A stretch of DNA of 44,354 bases from an uncultured Ruminiclostridium sp. (GTDB lineage Bacteria; Bacillota; Clostridia; Oscillospirales; Ruminococcaceae): contig CANRII010000008.1 of NCBI GenBank assembly GCA_947630685.1, forward strand, positions 1 to 44,354, read 5' to 3'. Position 1 is the stretch's first letter, and each line of letters begins with the position of its first letter. The notes under the pieces are model-generated. The model saw only the letters and a list, made by a program, of their open reading frames with translations. It was not told the origin of the DNA and searched no databases. Positions 33,719 to 42,748 of this stretch are shown piece by piece. Position numbers and translations under genes: made by a program.

Positions 33719-33809
33719 CTCGCACAGATCGACGTCATGTATTATTAAACTGAAAATCAAAAAAGAGCTTGTACTGTGCGGATATATTGCTGCTGTAGAT
33801 CTGTGCGAG
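33719..33809. repeat. 12-bp inverted repeat upstream of the ECF sigma gene
   Basis: CTCGCACAGATC (33719-33730) and GATCTGTGCGAG (33798-33809) are perfect reverse complements 67 bp apart. A third partial copy (CTGTGCGGAT) begins near 33775. It lies just before the sigma gene; it could be an operator, a structure in the leader, or a remnant of a mobile repeat. Confidence 0.6.
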
Positions 33810-33863
33810 CGCTCCGGTAAGGTCCTTACATAAATATAGACGGGAAAAACCATGTTTTGGTCA

Positions 33864-33889
33864 CAAAAAAGGGGTGCGTTTGCACCCCT
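33864..33889 (-). terminator. Intrinsic terminator of fba
   Basis: An 8-bp G+C-rich stem AGGGGTGC / GCACCCCT (33870-33877, 33882-33889) is followed on the minus strand by a T-run. Confidence 0.9.
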
Positions 33890-33906
33890 GAATATATTTA
33901 TTTTTC

Positions 33907-34770
33907 TTACGCTTTTCCTACCGAACCGAAAAGCTCCATCTTTTCCTTAACGGTAGCCTTGATAGCCTCGAATCCGGGAGCGAGCAGCTTTCTCGGGTCG
34001 AAGCCCTTGCCCTGCTGATCCTTGCCCTCTTCTATATACTTTCTGGTCGCCGCCTGGAAAGAAAGCTGGCACTCGGTGTTTACGTTTATCTTAGCAACGC
34101 CGAGAGAGATAGCCTTCTTTATCATATCCTCGGGAATACCGGTGCCGCCGTGGAGTACCAAAGGCATATCCCCTACCTTTTCCTTAACTGCCGCAAGCGT
34201 TTCAAAGGAAAGACCGGGCCAGTTTTCAGGATATTTGCCGTGGATATTGCCGATACCTGCCGCCAGCATGGTAACGCCGAGATCTGCAATCATCTTGCAC
34301 TCTTCGGGATCCGCACACTCGCCGGAACCGATAACGCCGTCCTCTTCGCCGCCGATAGCGCCGACCTCTGCTTCAAGAGAAAGACCGAGAATATCGCATG
34401 CGTGTACGAGCGCGGTGGTCTTTTCTATATTCTCCTCGATGGGATAGTGGGAACCGTCAAACATGATGGAAGAAAATCCGGCGTTGATGCACGCCTTTGC
34501 ACCCTCAAACGTGCCATGGTCAAGATGAAGCGCTACCGGAACGGTGATACCGAGCTCTTCTATCATGCCCTTTACCATGCCTACAACGGTCTTATAACCG
34601 CACATGTATTTTCCCGCGCCCTCGGACACACCGAGAATTACCGGTGACTGAAGCTCCTGTGCGGTAAGCAGAATAGCCTTTGTCCATTCAAGATTGTTGA
34701 TATTGAACTGGCCGACAGCGTATTTTCCCTCGCGCGCCTTGTTCAACATTTCTTTAGCTGAAACTAACAT
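33907..34770 (-). CDS. fba: Class II fructose-1,6-bisphosphate aldolase
   Basis: Zinc-dependent glycolytic aldolase splitting fructose-1,6-bisphosphate into two triose phosphates. The 287 residues match the family, with the zinc-site LHLDHG, SIMFDGSHYP, LEAEVGAIGGEEDG, GIGNIHGKYP, and the second signature VLHGGTGIP. The ATG has AAGGAG upstream. A perfect promoter and a strong terminator flank it, so it is a single-gene transcript. Confidence 0.97.
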   Translation of the reverse strand: MLVSAKEMLNKAREGKYAVGQFNINNLEWTKAILLTAQELQSPVILGVSEGAGKYMCGYKTVVGMVKGMIEELGITVPVALHLDHGTFEGAKACINAGFSSIMFDGSHYPIEENIEKTTALVHACDILGLSLEAEVGAIGGEEDGVIGSGECADPEECKMIADLGVTMLAAGIGNIHGKYPENWPGLSFETLAAVKEKVGDMPLVLHGGTGIPEDMIKKAISLGVAKINVNTECQLSFQAATRKYIEEGKDQQGKGFDPRKLLAPGFEAIKATVKEKMELFGSVGKA

Positions 34771-34819
34771 CTTTTTCTCCTTTGATTTTTATTTGCCGTA
34801 ACCGACTTTTAATAAATTA

Positions 34820-34848
34820 AGTATATCATAAATCGGCAGGACTGTCAA
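34820..34848 (-). promoter_or_regulatory. Sigma-A promoter of fba
   Basis: On the minus strand TTGACA (34843-34848), a 17-bp spacer and TATACT (34820-34825). Confidence 0.88.
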
Positions 34849-34854
34849 GTAACT

Positions 34855-37431
34855 TTATTTGACCGAATAAAGTTTGAGCGCGGTATTGACCGTCTGGGTG
34901 ACCGCTAAACCGTCCTCGTTTTCGTCGGCGGTAAGCAATGTTGTAATATTCTCGTACTCAAACTCGTTTATAAACTCGTTTCTTATAAGGTCGTAAACCG
35001 TTGCCTTAGAGCTTATTGTAAACAGCAGACTTGCGCCGCTGTCGTCCGATAAAGAGGAGACCGACAGGTTGCCGCTTATCGGGGAATCAGAGCAAACCAG
35101 ATACCTTACGGAGGATATATCAAAGCCGACCTGCTCCAGCTCGTCTCTCAGCGTAATGTCCTCCGGCAGCATATTGATAAGCTGAGTTATCTCGTCATAG
35201 GTAAGCTCGCCGCTTAGCGTCGGGAAAGCCAAATGCTCCAGCGTGAGGCTTTTTCCCAAGGTATTGCAGGGCATTTTCTCACCGGCGGTATCGGTATCGT
35301 CGGGTGTGAGGTCGTCGGAAAGCGCTTTCAGCCTTGAAGAAAGCGAAGCTGCAAGCTGCGTATCGTCGTCTGACGACATTCCCGCAATGCAGGCGGACTG
35401 AATTATCACGGAAGCGACGGCGTAACGAAACTCGTTCTTACGCTTTTGCGTTTGGGACTGCCAGTTATACATACAATCGGTAAGATTGTCAAAGCATTTA
35501 AGCGCGCCCTTTGAGCCGTCCGCTCCGTAACAGCCGTCTATAACGCGTTCAAGCAGCTCGTAATAATGCACGCCCTTTACCGTTGCGCTGCCAGCGGCTT
35601 TTATAACGGCAAGGTATTCCTCCCGCTGCGACTGTAACGCCGCAAGCTGTGCGTTATCGGTGCAGTTATCAATGCTCTGCTCTGTCTTATATAACTCCGT
35701 CAGGTAATTTGCCGCTCTGCGCGAAGCCGCCCACATCGCCTGCAAATCGGACATGAACAACACAAGCTGAGCCCTGTCCTTGTTTATATGCTCTCCGGTC
35801 TGGGATAAATGCCCGGCGGAAATGCATTGTTCGGACTGTCTTAGTATCGGCTCAATATAGGAATTGCGCTCCGCGGCGGCGATATAGCTTTGATAGGTAT
35901 TATCAGCCTCCGACTGATCGTTCATAATATCCGTTAAAGATGAACCGGCTGATAAGGAATCCGTGATAACATCCAAAAGCGGCTGCAAGGAATCGTAATC
36001 GCCGGAAAAGCCTTCCGCATTCGTCGGCGATCTGTCAAAGCTGTAATAAAGCGGTACAGCCGCGGCAAAGCCGTTTTTTCCCCATCTGTCGCTGACGCTG
36101 CCGGTCCTGAGCGCCGCGGAGCCGACAAGCTCGGTCTTTTCTCCGTTATCGGGAATTTCTATCTGAACGGTAACGGAAGCGTCCTTTGACGTTATCGAAG
36201 TTATATCCGCATTGGCAAAATCCCCGGTAAAGGCAAGACCGGATCTGCTTACGGAATTGAAAGTGCCGTTCAGCGCGTCAAACTCCAGTTCGGCGCTGAT
36301 AGTATCGTTTTCTCGTGAAACGGAAAGTATGCTGACTCGAACGTCTGTCTCTCCCACATCCGCCGTAAAGTCAACGGGAATGGGGATATTAAACGCCGAC
36401 GGCGACAGTGAAAATACAAGTCCGGATACGATATCCGGTATATCTTCGGTATTGACGTCGCTGACTTCCAGCGTGACCTCCGCCTGAGATTGCGAAACTC
36501 GCCTAAGCTCGGTGACCGAAACGCCGCTTTGCGAGGCGGTGAGCATTTCGGGAAGAAGCTCGTCGTTGAACTGGCAATCCTGTAGGTTTATGGTAAAGGA
36601 GACCCGATTGCCGGTCGTTTTAAGCGTGTCGGCGGAAAAATACACCGCCGGAGAGATAACTTTTATCGTAGTAAAAACGTCTTGGCAGGAATCCGTCACC
36701 GCAGAACCTTTCACGGTTATCTTTCCGTTTTTAACGTAATCGGAATTGATATCGCTGAGCGTAAAAGAAATGGTGTTATCTCCGATACGCTCGAAATTAT
36801 TTATACTGCTATTACCAAAGCTGCCGGATAAAACTATATCCTGCTCGGTTATCTCTTCTGAAAATGTGCTGTTGTCCAGCGTGAGGCGTATGCTCACCGG
36901 AGCTGAACCGCTGGTTATCTGTGAAATGTCGGAAACAAGCGCATAAGTGGGATACCTCACCGTGACTCCTGCGCAGAGATATTTGTTTGCGGCGCTGCAC
37001 TTCCTGTCAAAAATAAGGATATAATCAGACGGTCGGTTAGCGTCAAAATCCTTGTCGGTAAACTCCACCGTCACCGAACGGGAAGAATTGCGGGTAACGT
37101 TAGTAGGCGTTATATTGCATACCTTGTATTCGCTTTCGGTCAGAGGTATTCCCTTTTGTGAATCTATCTCCGGCAGAACAGAGTCGTTTATCACGCTGTA
37201 GCAGACAACGATATTATCCGGGGATATTTCTTCGGCAAAATCGGCGTTATCGGAAATAACGTTAAGTGAAAATTCCCCTTTGGAATTATAGACGAGCGTA
37301 CTGTCCGAGCGCACGTTCACAAAAAAATCTCCCGGCTGCGGCTGATCTACGTCGGGAGAAGAACATCCCGTAAGCGTCATAGCAAAGCAGAGAACGTATA
37401 TTATTAACTTGTAAAAACGTCCGATACTCAA
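34855..37431 (-). CDS. Large lipoprotein with Ig-like repeats and helical C-terminal region (unknown)
   Basis: An 858-residue surface lipoprotein, not recognised. From the TTG start at 37431 there is a classical signal peptide with lipobox LTGC (20-23). This start is chosen because AAAGGAG lies 9 bases upstream; an ATG at 37476 would put it inside the preceding gene and lengthen the signal sequence. Residues about 30-450 form about four beta-rich repeats (recurring F.EEI...DI.LSG.F and V.F.L.D patterns), like bacterial Ig folds. A helical, Cys-bearing part follows (about 470-700), then a terminal domain. It follows the transglutaminase-like gene by 22 bases. Confidence 0.75.
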   Translation of the reverse strand: MSIGRFYKLIIYVLCFAMTLTGCSSPDVDQPQPGDFFVNVRSDSTLVYNSKGEFSLNVISDNADFAEEISPDNIVVCYSVINDSVLPEIDSQKGIPLTESEYKVCNITPTNVTRNSSRSVTVEFTDKDFDANRPSDYILIFDRKCSAANKYLCAGVTVRYPTYALVSDISQITSGSAPVSIRLTLDNSTFSEEITEQDIVLSGSFGNSSINNFERIGDNTISFTLSDINSDYVKNGKITVKGSAVTDSCQDVFTTIKVISPAVYFSADTLKTTGNRVSFTINLQDCQFNDELLPEMLTASQSGVSVTELRRVSQSQAEVTLEVSDVNTEDIPDIVSGLVFSLSPSAFNIPIPVDFTADVGETDVRVSILSVSRENDTISAELEFDALNGTFNSVSRSGLAFTGDFANADITSITSKDASVTVQIEIPDNGEKTELVGSAALRTGSVSDRWGKNGFAAAVPLYYSFDRSPTNAEGFSGDYDSLQPLLDVITDSLSAGSSLTDIMNDQSEADNTYQSYIAAAERNSYIEPILRQSEQCISAGHLSQTGEHINKDRAQLVLFMSDLQAMWAASRRAANYLTELYKTEQSIDNCTDNAQLAALQSQREEYLAVIKAAGSATVKGVHYYELLERVIDGCYGADGSKGALKCFDNLTDCMYNWQSQTQKRKNEFRYAVASVIIQSACIAGMSSDDDTQLAASLSSRLKALSDDLTPDDTDTAGEKMPCNTLGKSLTLEHLAFPTLSGELTYDEITQLINMLPEDITLRDELEQVGFDISSVRYLVCSDSPISGNLSVSSLSDDSGASLLFTISSKATVYDLIRNEFINEFEYENITTLLTADENEDGLAVTQTVNTALKLYSVK

Positions 37432-37453
37432 AAAAACTTCTCCTTTAATAAGC

Positions 37454-38746
37454 TCAATTAAAAATGCTGTCTTCACCGCCGAAATAATAATTGGAATAAT
37501 TGTATTTCATGTCGGCAGCAAAGGGTATTTCGTAATAATTATAAACATCTTTCGCCGTTTCGACCTCGCCCTCTTTTATCTCGGGCGAGATATTGCGCAA
37601 TCCGTCGGTGGTTATCGTTATTTCATCCACGTTGAAAAAGTCGTAGTACACCTCGCCGTTGTCGCCGTCGTCCCATGTAAGGTCGATATGATACCATTCA
37701 TCGTCCATCTTTATCATGTTCCACATGTGAGAAATGCCTTCGCTTTCCCCTACCACGATAAGATTATCAAGACCCATTTTCTGGCACATGTATTCAAAGG
37801 CGCGGGAATAGGATTCGCAAACGCCCTCGCCGTTTATAAGCACGCCGAACGCCTCATATATATCCGAGCCGTTGTCCTCGTCATCGCAATACACGGCGTT
37901 TTTAAGTATATACGTGTGTACCTCTGAAAGATAATCCATAAGCGAAACGCTGCCGTCCGCCTCGGCGAATATCTCTTCCGCCTTTTGCTCGCACTTCGAC
38001 CTGTAAAAATCGCACTCGTTTTTATCGTAGATATAAGAAAGGTGCGCCTGAGTAACGTTTTCCTTAGTGCCGCTTTTTATATTCGGAAGACTGGGGATCT
38101 GGAAAAGCATAGGATTATCGTAATTCACACAGAACAGTATTTTTGTCAGCTGCGAATAGCTTATCCCCAGATTTCCGATATTTACGACGCTTTCAAAATT
38201 CGATACCGCGTCGTATATTTTTTCATAAACATACTGCTCCGAATTGGTAAGAGAATTATAACCGTATGCGTACTTGTAAGACTCTGTATTCTTAAAGATA
38301 ACATAAGAGCCGAAAAGCACGTCCGACAGCCTGCCGTTATCCTCCGCGCGAACGCATATAAAAGTATTTTCGTTTATCGGTATTCCGGACATAGGGTCAT
38401 ATTTTAAGCTGTTCGTATCCGGCAAAGAGCCGTCAATGGTATAGTAAAGGTCATATTCGCTGCTCAGCATAAGCGTCTGCGGCTTGCTGTAATAGCCGGA
38501 GGAAATGTTTGCGGTAACGTCGCAGACAAAATCCGACGGCAGGCTATCAATATCAAAATCAGGATAATACGGCAGCTCGGCGGGTATATCGACCTCCTGC
38601 CGCAAAGCATTGTAATCCGCCTTCTCGTGCTGAGATATCTTGATGATATCCGTGCAGGAGGAAGACGCCGGCTGAGAATACGGCAAAAAGAATATTGCTA
38701 TGACTGTAAATATCAACATCAGCGAACCGAAAGCCGATATCTTCAC
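37454..38746 (-). CDS. Exported transglutaminase-like protein with chitobiase-type C-terminal domain
   Basis: A 430-residue protein with an N-terminal membrane/signal segment (about 5-23). Residues about 80-150 resemble the CHB_HEX_C domain (YYSKPQTLMLSS.YDLYYTIDGSLPDTNS). The C-terminal half is a transglutaminase/cysteine-peptidase fold with the apparent triad C310 (GEGVCESYSRAF), H340 (GISHMWNMI) and D355 (WYHIDLTWDD). Such domains act on proteins or peptidoglycan at the cell surface. The start is GTG with AAAGGAG upstream. It precedes the large lipoprotein, likely a pair. Confidence 0.8.
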   Translation of the reverse strand: MKISAFGSLMLIFTVIAIFFLPYSQPASSSCTDIIKISQHEKADYNALRQEVDIPAELPYYPDFDIDSLPSDFVCDVTANISSGYYSKPQTLMLSSEYDLYYTIDGSLPDTNSLKYDPMSGIPINENTFICVRAEDNGRLSDVLFGSYVIFKNTESYKYAYGYNSLTNSEQYVYEKIYDAVSNFESVVNIGNLGISYSQLTKILFCVNYDNPMLFQIPSLPNIKSGTKENVTQAHLSYIYDKNECDFYRSKCEQKAEEIFAEADGSVSLMDYLSEVHTYILKNAVYCDDEDNGSDIYEAFGVLINGEGVCESYSRAFEYMCQKMGLDNLIVVGESEGISHMWNMIKMDDEWYHIDLTWDDGDNGEVYYDFFNVDEITITTDGLRNISPEIKEGEVETAKDVYNYYEIPFAADMKYNYSNYYFGGEDSIFN

Positions 38747-38782
38747 TATACCCCACTCCTTTAATTGAAAATGCTTCTTATA

Positions 38783-39766
38783 TCAGCGCTTTGCTATACG
38801 GATATCGCTGCCTGCGAATTTAAGATTTTTCATTGAGATGAGCCGGCTGGCTACCCTGTCCGTGTACCTTGACGCAAGCTCCTCATAGGTAAGATTGGAA
38901 TTCACTATAGTAGGCCTGCCGTAATTCAGCCGCGTATTGATTATGCTGTAAATGCACGCGGAATAGAACTGGGACGGAAATTCCGCGCCGAGATCGTCCA
39001 GCACCAGCAGATCGCATTCTTTTACGGTGAGCATAGCCTCGCTGTTTTCGTCGTCGTTTCTATCGAAATGCGCAGACTCTATCTTCCCAAGCAGATCAGG
39101 CGCCGAGCCGTAAACTACCGAATACTCCTTACCTATCACTGTCTTTGCTATGGCTAACGACAAATGCGTTTTACCGAGGCCGGTGCCGCCGCTCATGAAT
39201 ATCGATTCGCACGGAATATGGAAATTTGCCGCGTATTTTTCGCAATAACGGAAATTTTGCTCCATTATATCTCTGGGAGAAAGTCCTCCCAGCGCCGGCG
39301 ATTTTACGTCGCTGTAATATTTGATATCAAAGCTCTCGAAGCTCGCAAGTCCTATAGGGATACTTTTGCTAAGCTCTTTTGCGGCGATCTGACGAAGAAC
39401 GGTATGAAAGCACTCGCAGCGTCTGTCCTCTAAAACGCCGCTGTCATGACACTTTTCACAGGTGTATATTTTATCGAGATAATCCGCAGGATAGCCGTTT
39501 TCTTTAAGCAAGGCGGAAAGTCTGTCCTGGTCGGCAAGATTTTCGTCTTTGAGCTTTTCTATCTGCTTAGCGGCATTATCATCATGCGCAAGTATTATCT
39601 TCGCCAGCTTGTCGATAGTACCGGCAAGCCCGGTTATAAGCCTGCCCGCCTCCGGTATCTTATCGGATACTTCTTTCTCGCGGCGGCTTTCTTCCCGCCG
39701 GTTTTCATATCGCCGTTGCTCCATTATCTGCTCGGCCTGTTCGTAATAGGCGGACGGATATCCCAT
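38783..39766 (-). CDS. DnaC/DnaI-like primosomal helicase loader ATPase
   Basis: A 327-residue AAA+ ATPase. Walker A GGTGLGKTH (near residue 195), Walker B LLVLDDLGAEF, and the family's helicase-loader C-terminal SRYTDRVASRL are present; an N-terminal zinc-ribbon-like CEKCHDSG...CECF resembles the DnaI zinc domain. It loads the replicative helicase. The start ATG 39766 has AAGGAG 7 bases upstream, overlapping the dnaD stop. The dnaD-dnaI neighbour pair supports the role in replication restart/initiation. Confidence 0.88.
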   Translation of the reverse strand: MGYPSAYYEQAEQIMEQRRYENRREESRREKEVSDKIPEAGRLITGLAGTIDKLAKIILAHDDNAAKQIEKLKDENLADQDRLSALLKENGYPADYLDKIYTCEKCHDSGVLEDRRCECFHTVLRQIAAKELSKSIPIGLASFESFDIKYYSDVKSPALGGLSPRDIMEQNFRYCEKYAANFHIPCESIFMSGGTGLGKTHLSLAIAKTVIGKEYSVVYGSAPDLLGKIESAHFDRNDDENSEAMLTVKECDLLVLDDLGAEFPSQFYSACIYSIINTRLNYGRPTIVNSNLTYEELASRYTDRVASRLISMKNLKFAGSDIRIAKR

Positions 39767-39768
39767 CT

Positions 39769-40761
39769 TCAATCTCCTTTTTTGTATTCTTCAAGTATCT
39801 GCCTGTCTAAATCGGATAGATCAAGGGAGGAATTATCCTGCGGCGCCTTGCCGCCGTGTTCCTTGCTTGCCTGCTCCGGCGTGGATATTCCTTTTTCGTG
39901 CCAGTTTTCCAATATCTTGCCGATATACGGGAACGAGCACTTGCCCTTTGAATTTACGTTTATATCATACGCGATCTTTATCATTTCCGGCGAAAAGCCC
40001 CAGACGTTTATCCAGGTATCGGAAAATTCCTTTTCTTTCTGCGACATGGCACGATCTATCCCGAAAAGGGATTTTACGGTATTTTCGGCGCTGTGAGCAG
40101 ATTGGAGCCTACACACGTATTCTTCCGCAGCGGAAAGAGTGATAACGTCCTTTTCCACCCAGTCTGCGGCGACGGTCTTCATATACGCGGGAGAAGTCCT
40201 GCCGACAGAAAAGCAATAATCCACCAGCATCAGCGCGACCTCCGCCGGCATTCCTATATCGTCTGTTATCGTGACCAAGGCGTTCTGCTCGGCATGCTTA
40301 AGCGGTCTGCCGTACATCTTTTCGCAAACCTTGAAAAGATGATCTATCTTATCATCGCATCTTATTGTGTCGGCTATCTGCTTTGGAGAAAACTCCGGAG
40401 AGCGCAGAGCGGCGGAACGCATCGCGGCAAGCTGCACGGCGTTATCGGTTTTAGGCACGGCGGTTTGTTCATAATTTGCGGTTTTCTGAACATTTGCGGC
40501 CGCAGCGGGAATATAGCCGTCGTCTGCGCTTTGCAGCAAGCCCTGCTGTTCCCAGAAGATAAGCGCGTCGGAAACGTCCTCGTCCTTCATACACAGCGCC
40601 TCGGCCGCTTGTGAAAGCCCGATATCCTCGCCGCTGTGTCGCAGAAAATACAGCAGCACCTTTACAGAGCTCCCGCCGGCTATTTTTATGTATTTATCGA
40701 CAACGTCCGAAGGCACCGCGAACACGCTGCCCCAGCTGCCGAGATTTATCTTGTATCCCAT
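39769..40761 (-). CDS. DnaD-family replication initiation protein
   Basis: A 330-residue protein with an N-terminal winged-helix region (about 15-80, SSVKVLLYFLRHSGEDIGLSQAAEAL) and a DnaD-type helical C-terminal domain (about 145-300, CEKMYGRPLKHAEQNALVTITDD... and WINVWGFSPEMIKIAYDINVNSKGKCSFPYIGKILENWHEKGI). DnaD proteins remodel DNA and recruit the helicase loader. It directly precedes the DnaI-like gene on the same transcript. The ATG follows GGTGAAAAA. Confidence 0.9.
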   Translation of the reverse strand: MGYKINLGSWGSVFAVPSDVVDKYIKIAGGSSVKVLLYFLRHSGEDIGLSQAAEALCMKDEDVSDALIFWEQQGLLQSADDGYIPAAAANVQKTANYEQTAVPKTDNAVQLAAMRSAALRSPEFSPKQIADTIRCDDKIDHLFKVCEKMYGRPLKHAEQNALVTITDDIGMPAEVALMLVDYCFSVGRTSPAYMKTVAADWVEKDVITLSAAEEYVCRLQSAHSAENTVKSLFGIDRAMSQKEKEFSDTWINVWGFSPEMIKIAYDINVNSKGKCSFPYIGKILENWHEKGISTPEQASKEHGGKAPQDNSSLDLSDLDRQILEEYKKGD

Positions 40762-40856
40762 TTTTTCACCGTCTTATGCGAAAATTTACAGTTATATTTA
40801 TTTTAACACATATCTCGGCGTATGTCAATATCGCACATGCGGCGAAAGCGGGATAT

Positions 40857-40890
40857 AAAAAAGCGCTTTACCGCGAAAGGTAAAACGCTT
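40857..40890 (-). terminator. Intrinsic terminator of the TetR-ABC operon
   Basis: A near-perfect 12-bp stem AAGCGCTTTACC / GGTAAAACGCTT (40861-40872, 40879-40890) is followed on the minus strand by TTTTTT. It ends the transcript of the ABC permease gene. Confidence 0.85.
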
Positions 40891-40912
40891 AGTTTATTAA
40901 ATCTATCGAAAA

Positions 40913-42052
40913 TCAGGTCAACATAACGCTTTTGAGCGGCAGCTTCCTTATCCGCCGAGAGCAGACGTACATGGCGATTTCATAAGTTAGGATAAACAGG
41001 ATCAATGTGATCATACACGCCTTAAAATCGAAGCTGTATTCGGGTATATTTTCCACATCGGCAAATACGACCGTTACCATGATTTTTAATAACGCATACT
41101 GATAGATCGTACCGATCGCAAATCCGATATAAGAAAACGGTCTGTAACCTCCGAGGACCGCCCCGCTGCAATCGCTGTGTTTATAGCCGAATACTCTCAT
41201 CATGGCGATAGTTTTGGCGTTTCCTTTTACTACGCTTGAAAGCGATAAAAATAAAGTCATAAAAGCGAGTATCAAGCCTATCGTCATTATCATGACCGCC
41301 ATTGTTTCGCTCGAAAGGTCTTTCATGGATATTGACATCTGCACCATAGCCGAGAAACAAAACGCCGAAAACATTATAAAAAACACAAGTGATTTTCTGC
41401 CTCTTACCGTGCTCCTTGTTAATTCTTTAAGAAAAGGCATATCATTCGTTTTGTTTTTGCTTACCTTTGCCTTATACTCACGCTTTTCTTTTAACAAATC
41501 AAGCACGGGTGTTTTAAGCCTGAAACAGGCATATATAACCGCTAAAGCCGCAAAGCTTATCGCAGGCACAACGATCAAAATAAATGCTAAAGCGGGGTGA
41601 AACTGCACCTTGATTTCGGGAAAAAGACGGTCGGCGTTCTGCAATTCATAAAAACCCGGCAGATAGAGAAAAGCCGCCGCATACCCCAAAGCGCAGCCGA
41701 CGAAAACGCTTAGACCAAACACCCAAAAATGCTTTGCGATATTGAAGTCGGAATATCCGAGAGCTTTCAGTATTCCGAGTTCTTTGCCGTGCGTATCTAT
41801 GTAGTTCTTGACATAGAACAGGAGCATAATTACGGACGTTACGGCTAAACAACCGCCCGAAACGGCCGCGACGACCTTTCCGGTAGAAACGACGGCATTA
41901 TACATTGCAACGCCGCCTGCCGCCGTTATCTCATTTTTCATTGCCGCAATATCAATATTATAATTCAAAAACAACGTGCACACGAAAACGGCGCAGCAAG
42001 CGATAACGGATATGCCTATCAGTTTGAGCGCGTCTTTCATTCCTACGATCAT
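40913..42052 (-). CDS. FtsX-family ABC transporter permease (compact, two-module)
   Basis: A 379-residue membrane protein. Two FtsX-like modules can be seen: one with KNYIDTHGKELGILKALGYSD and one with VKGNAKTIAMMRVFGYKHSDC, each a GILKALG/MMRVFGY cytoplasmic helix after a transmembrane segment. About eight helices in all. Unlike the common 650-800-residue type it has no large outside domain, so both modules are packed in half the usual length. The ATG follows GGGTGG after the ATPase stop. Probably an export or peptide-resistance transporter; substrate unknown. Confidence 0.85.
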   Translation of the reverse strand: MIVGMKDALKLIGISVIACCAVFVCTLFLNYNIDIAAMKNEITAAGGVAMYNAVVSTGKVVAAVSGGCLAVTSVIMLLFYVKNYIDTHGKELGILKALGYSDFNIAKHFWVFGLSVFVGCALGYAAAFLYLPGFYELQNADRLFPEIKVQFHPALAFILIVVPAISFAALAVIYACFRLKTPVLDLLKEKREYKAKVSKNKTNDMPFLKELTRSTVRGRKSLVFFIMFSAFCFSAMVQMSISMKDLSSETMAVMIMTIGLILAFMTLFLSLSSVVKGNAKTIAMMRVFGYKHSDCSGAVLGGYRPFSYIGFAIGTIYQYALLKIMVTVVFADVENIPEYSFDFKACMITLILFILTYEIAMYVCSRRIRKLPLKSVMLT

Positions 42053-42064
42053 ACCGTTACCACC

Positions 42065-42748
42065 CTATCTCATAAGCGGTCTTTTGCTTTTCGTTTGTAA
42101 AACCTCGGATATTTTCCCGCTGTTTATTTTCACGACCGTATTCGCCATTTCTGCTATATTCTGATTATGCGTCACCATCACAATGGTAAAAGCGTATTCT
42201 TTATGCAGCTTGCAAATATAGTCAAGGACCTGTCTGCCTGTCTGTTCATCAAGCGCGCCTGTCGGTTCGTCTAAAAACAGCACCTTGGGCTTTTTGGCAA
42301 GCGCACGGGCAACGGAGACTCTTTGCTGCTCACCGCCCGAAAGCTCGCTCGGATATTTACTTGATCTATCTTCAAGCCCTACGGCGGTTATAATTTCCGC
42401 ATATTCCCGATTATCGGCAAGATCGGCTCCCATTCGCACATTCTTTTCCACCGTCATATTAGGGAGCAGATAATACTGTTGGAAGATAAAACCGATATTA
42501 TCCCTGCGAAACTGCGTCAATTCTCCGTCGGATAATTTTGTAATGTCGCTTGTTCCGTATAAAACGCTTCCGCTGTCGGGGCGTTCCAATCCCGAAATAA
42601 CGTTCAGAAAGGTGGATTTTCCCGACCCGGACGCGCCCAAGATCACGGTGAGATCTCCGTCGGCGATTTGCAGGCTGATACCTTTCAGCACTTGATTTCT
42701 ATTTCCGCCGGCTCCGTAAGATTTTGTAATGTCCGATACCGCTATCAT
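42065..42748 (-). CDS. ABC transporter ATP-binding protein (LolD/MacB type)
   Basis: A 227-residue ATPase with Walker [10 protein letters not shown], signature [15 protein letters not shown], Walker [13 protein letters not shown] and switch His (TH in VTHNQN). It groups with the MacB/LolD type that pairs with FtsX-like permeases. Its start overlaps the TetR stop by 4 bases, and the permease starts 12 bases downstream, so regulator, ATPase and permease form one unit. Confidence 0.93.
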   Translation of the reverse strand: MIAVSDITKSYGAGGNRNQVLKGISLQIADGDLTVILGASGSGKSTFLNVISGLERPDSGSVLYGTSDITKLSDGELTQFRRDNIGFIFQQYYLLPNMTVEKNVRMGADLADNREYAEIITAVGLEDRSSKYPSELSGGEQQRVSVARALAKKPKVLFLDEPTGALDEQTGRQVLDYICKLHKEYAFTIVMVTHNQNIAEMANTVVKINSGKISEVLQTKSKRPLMR

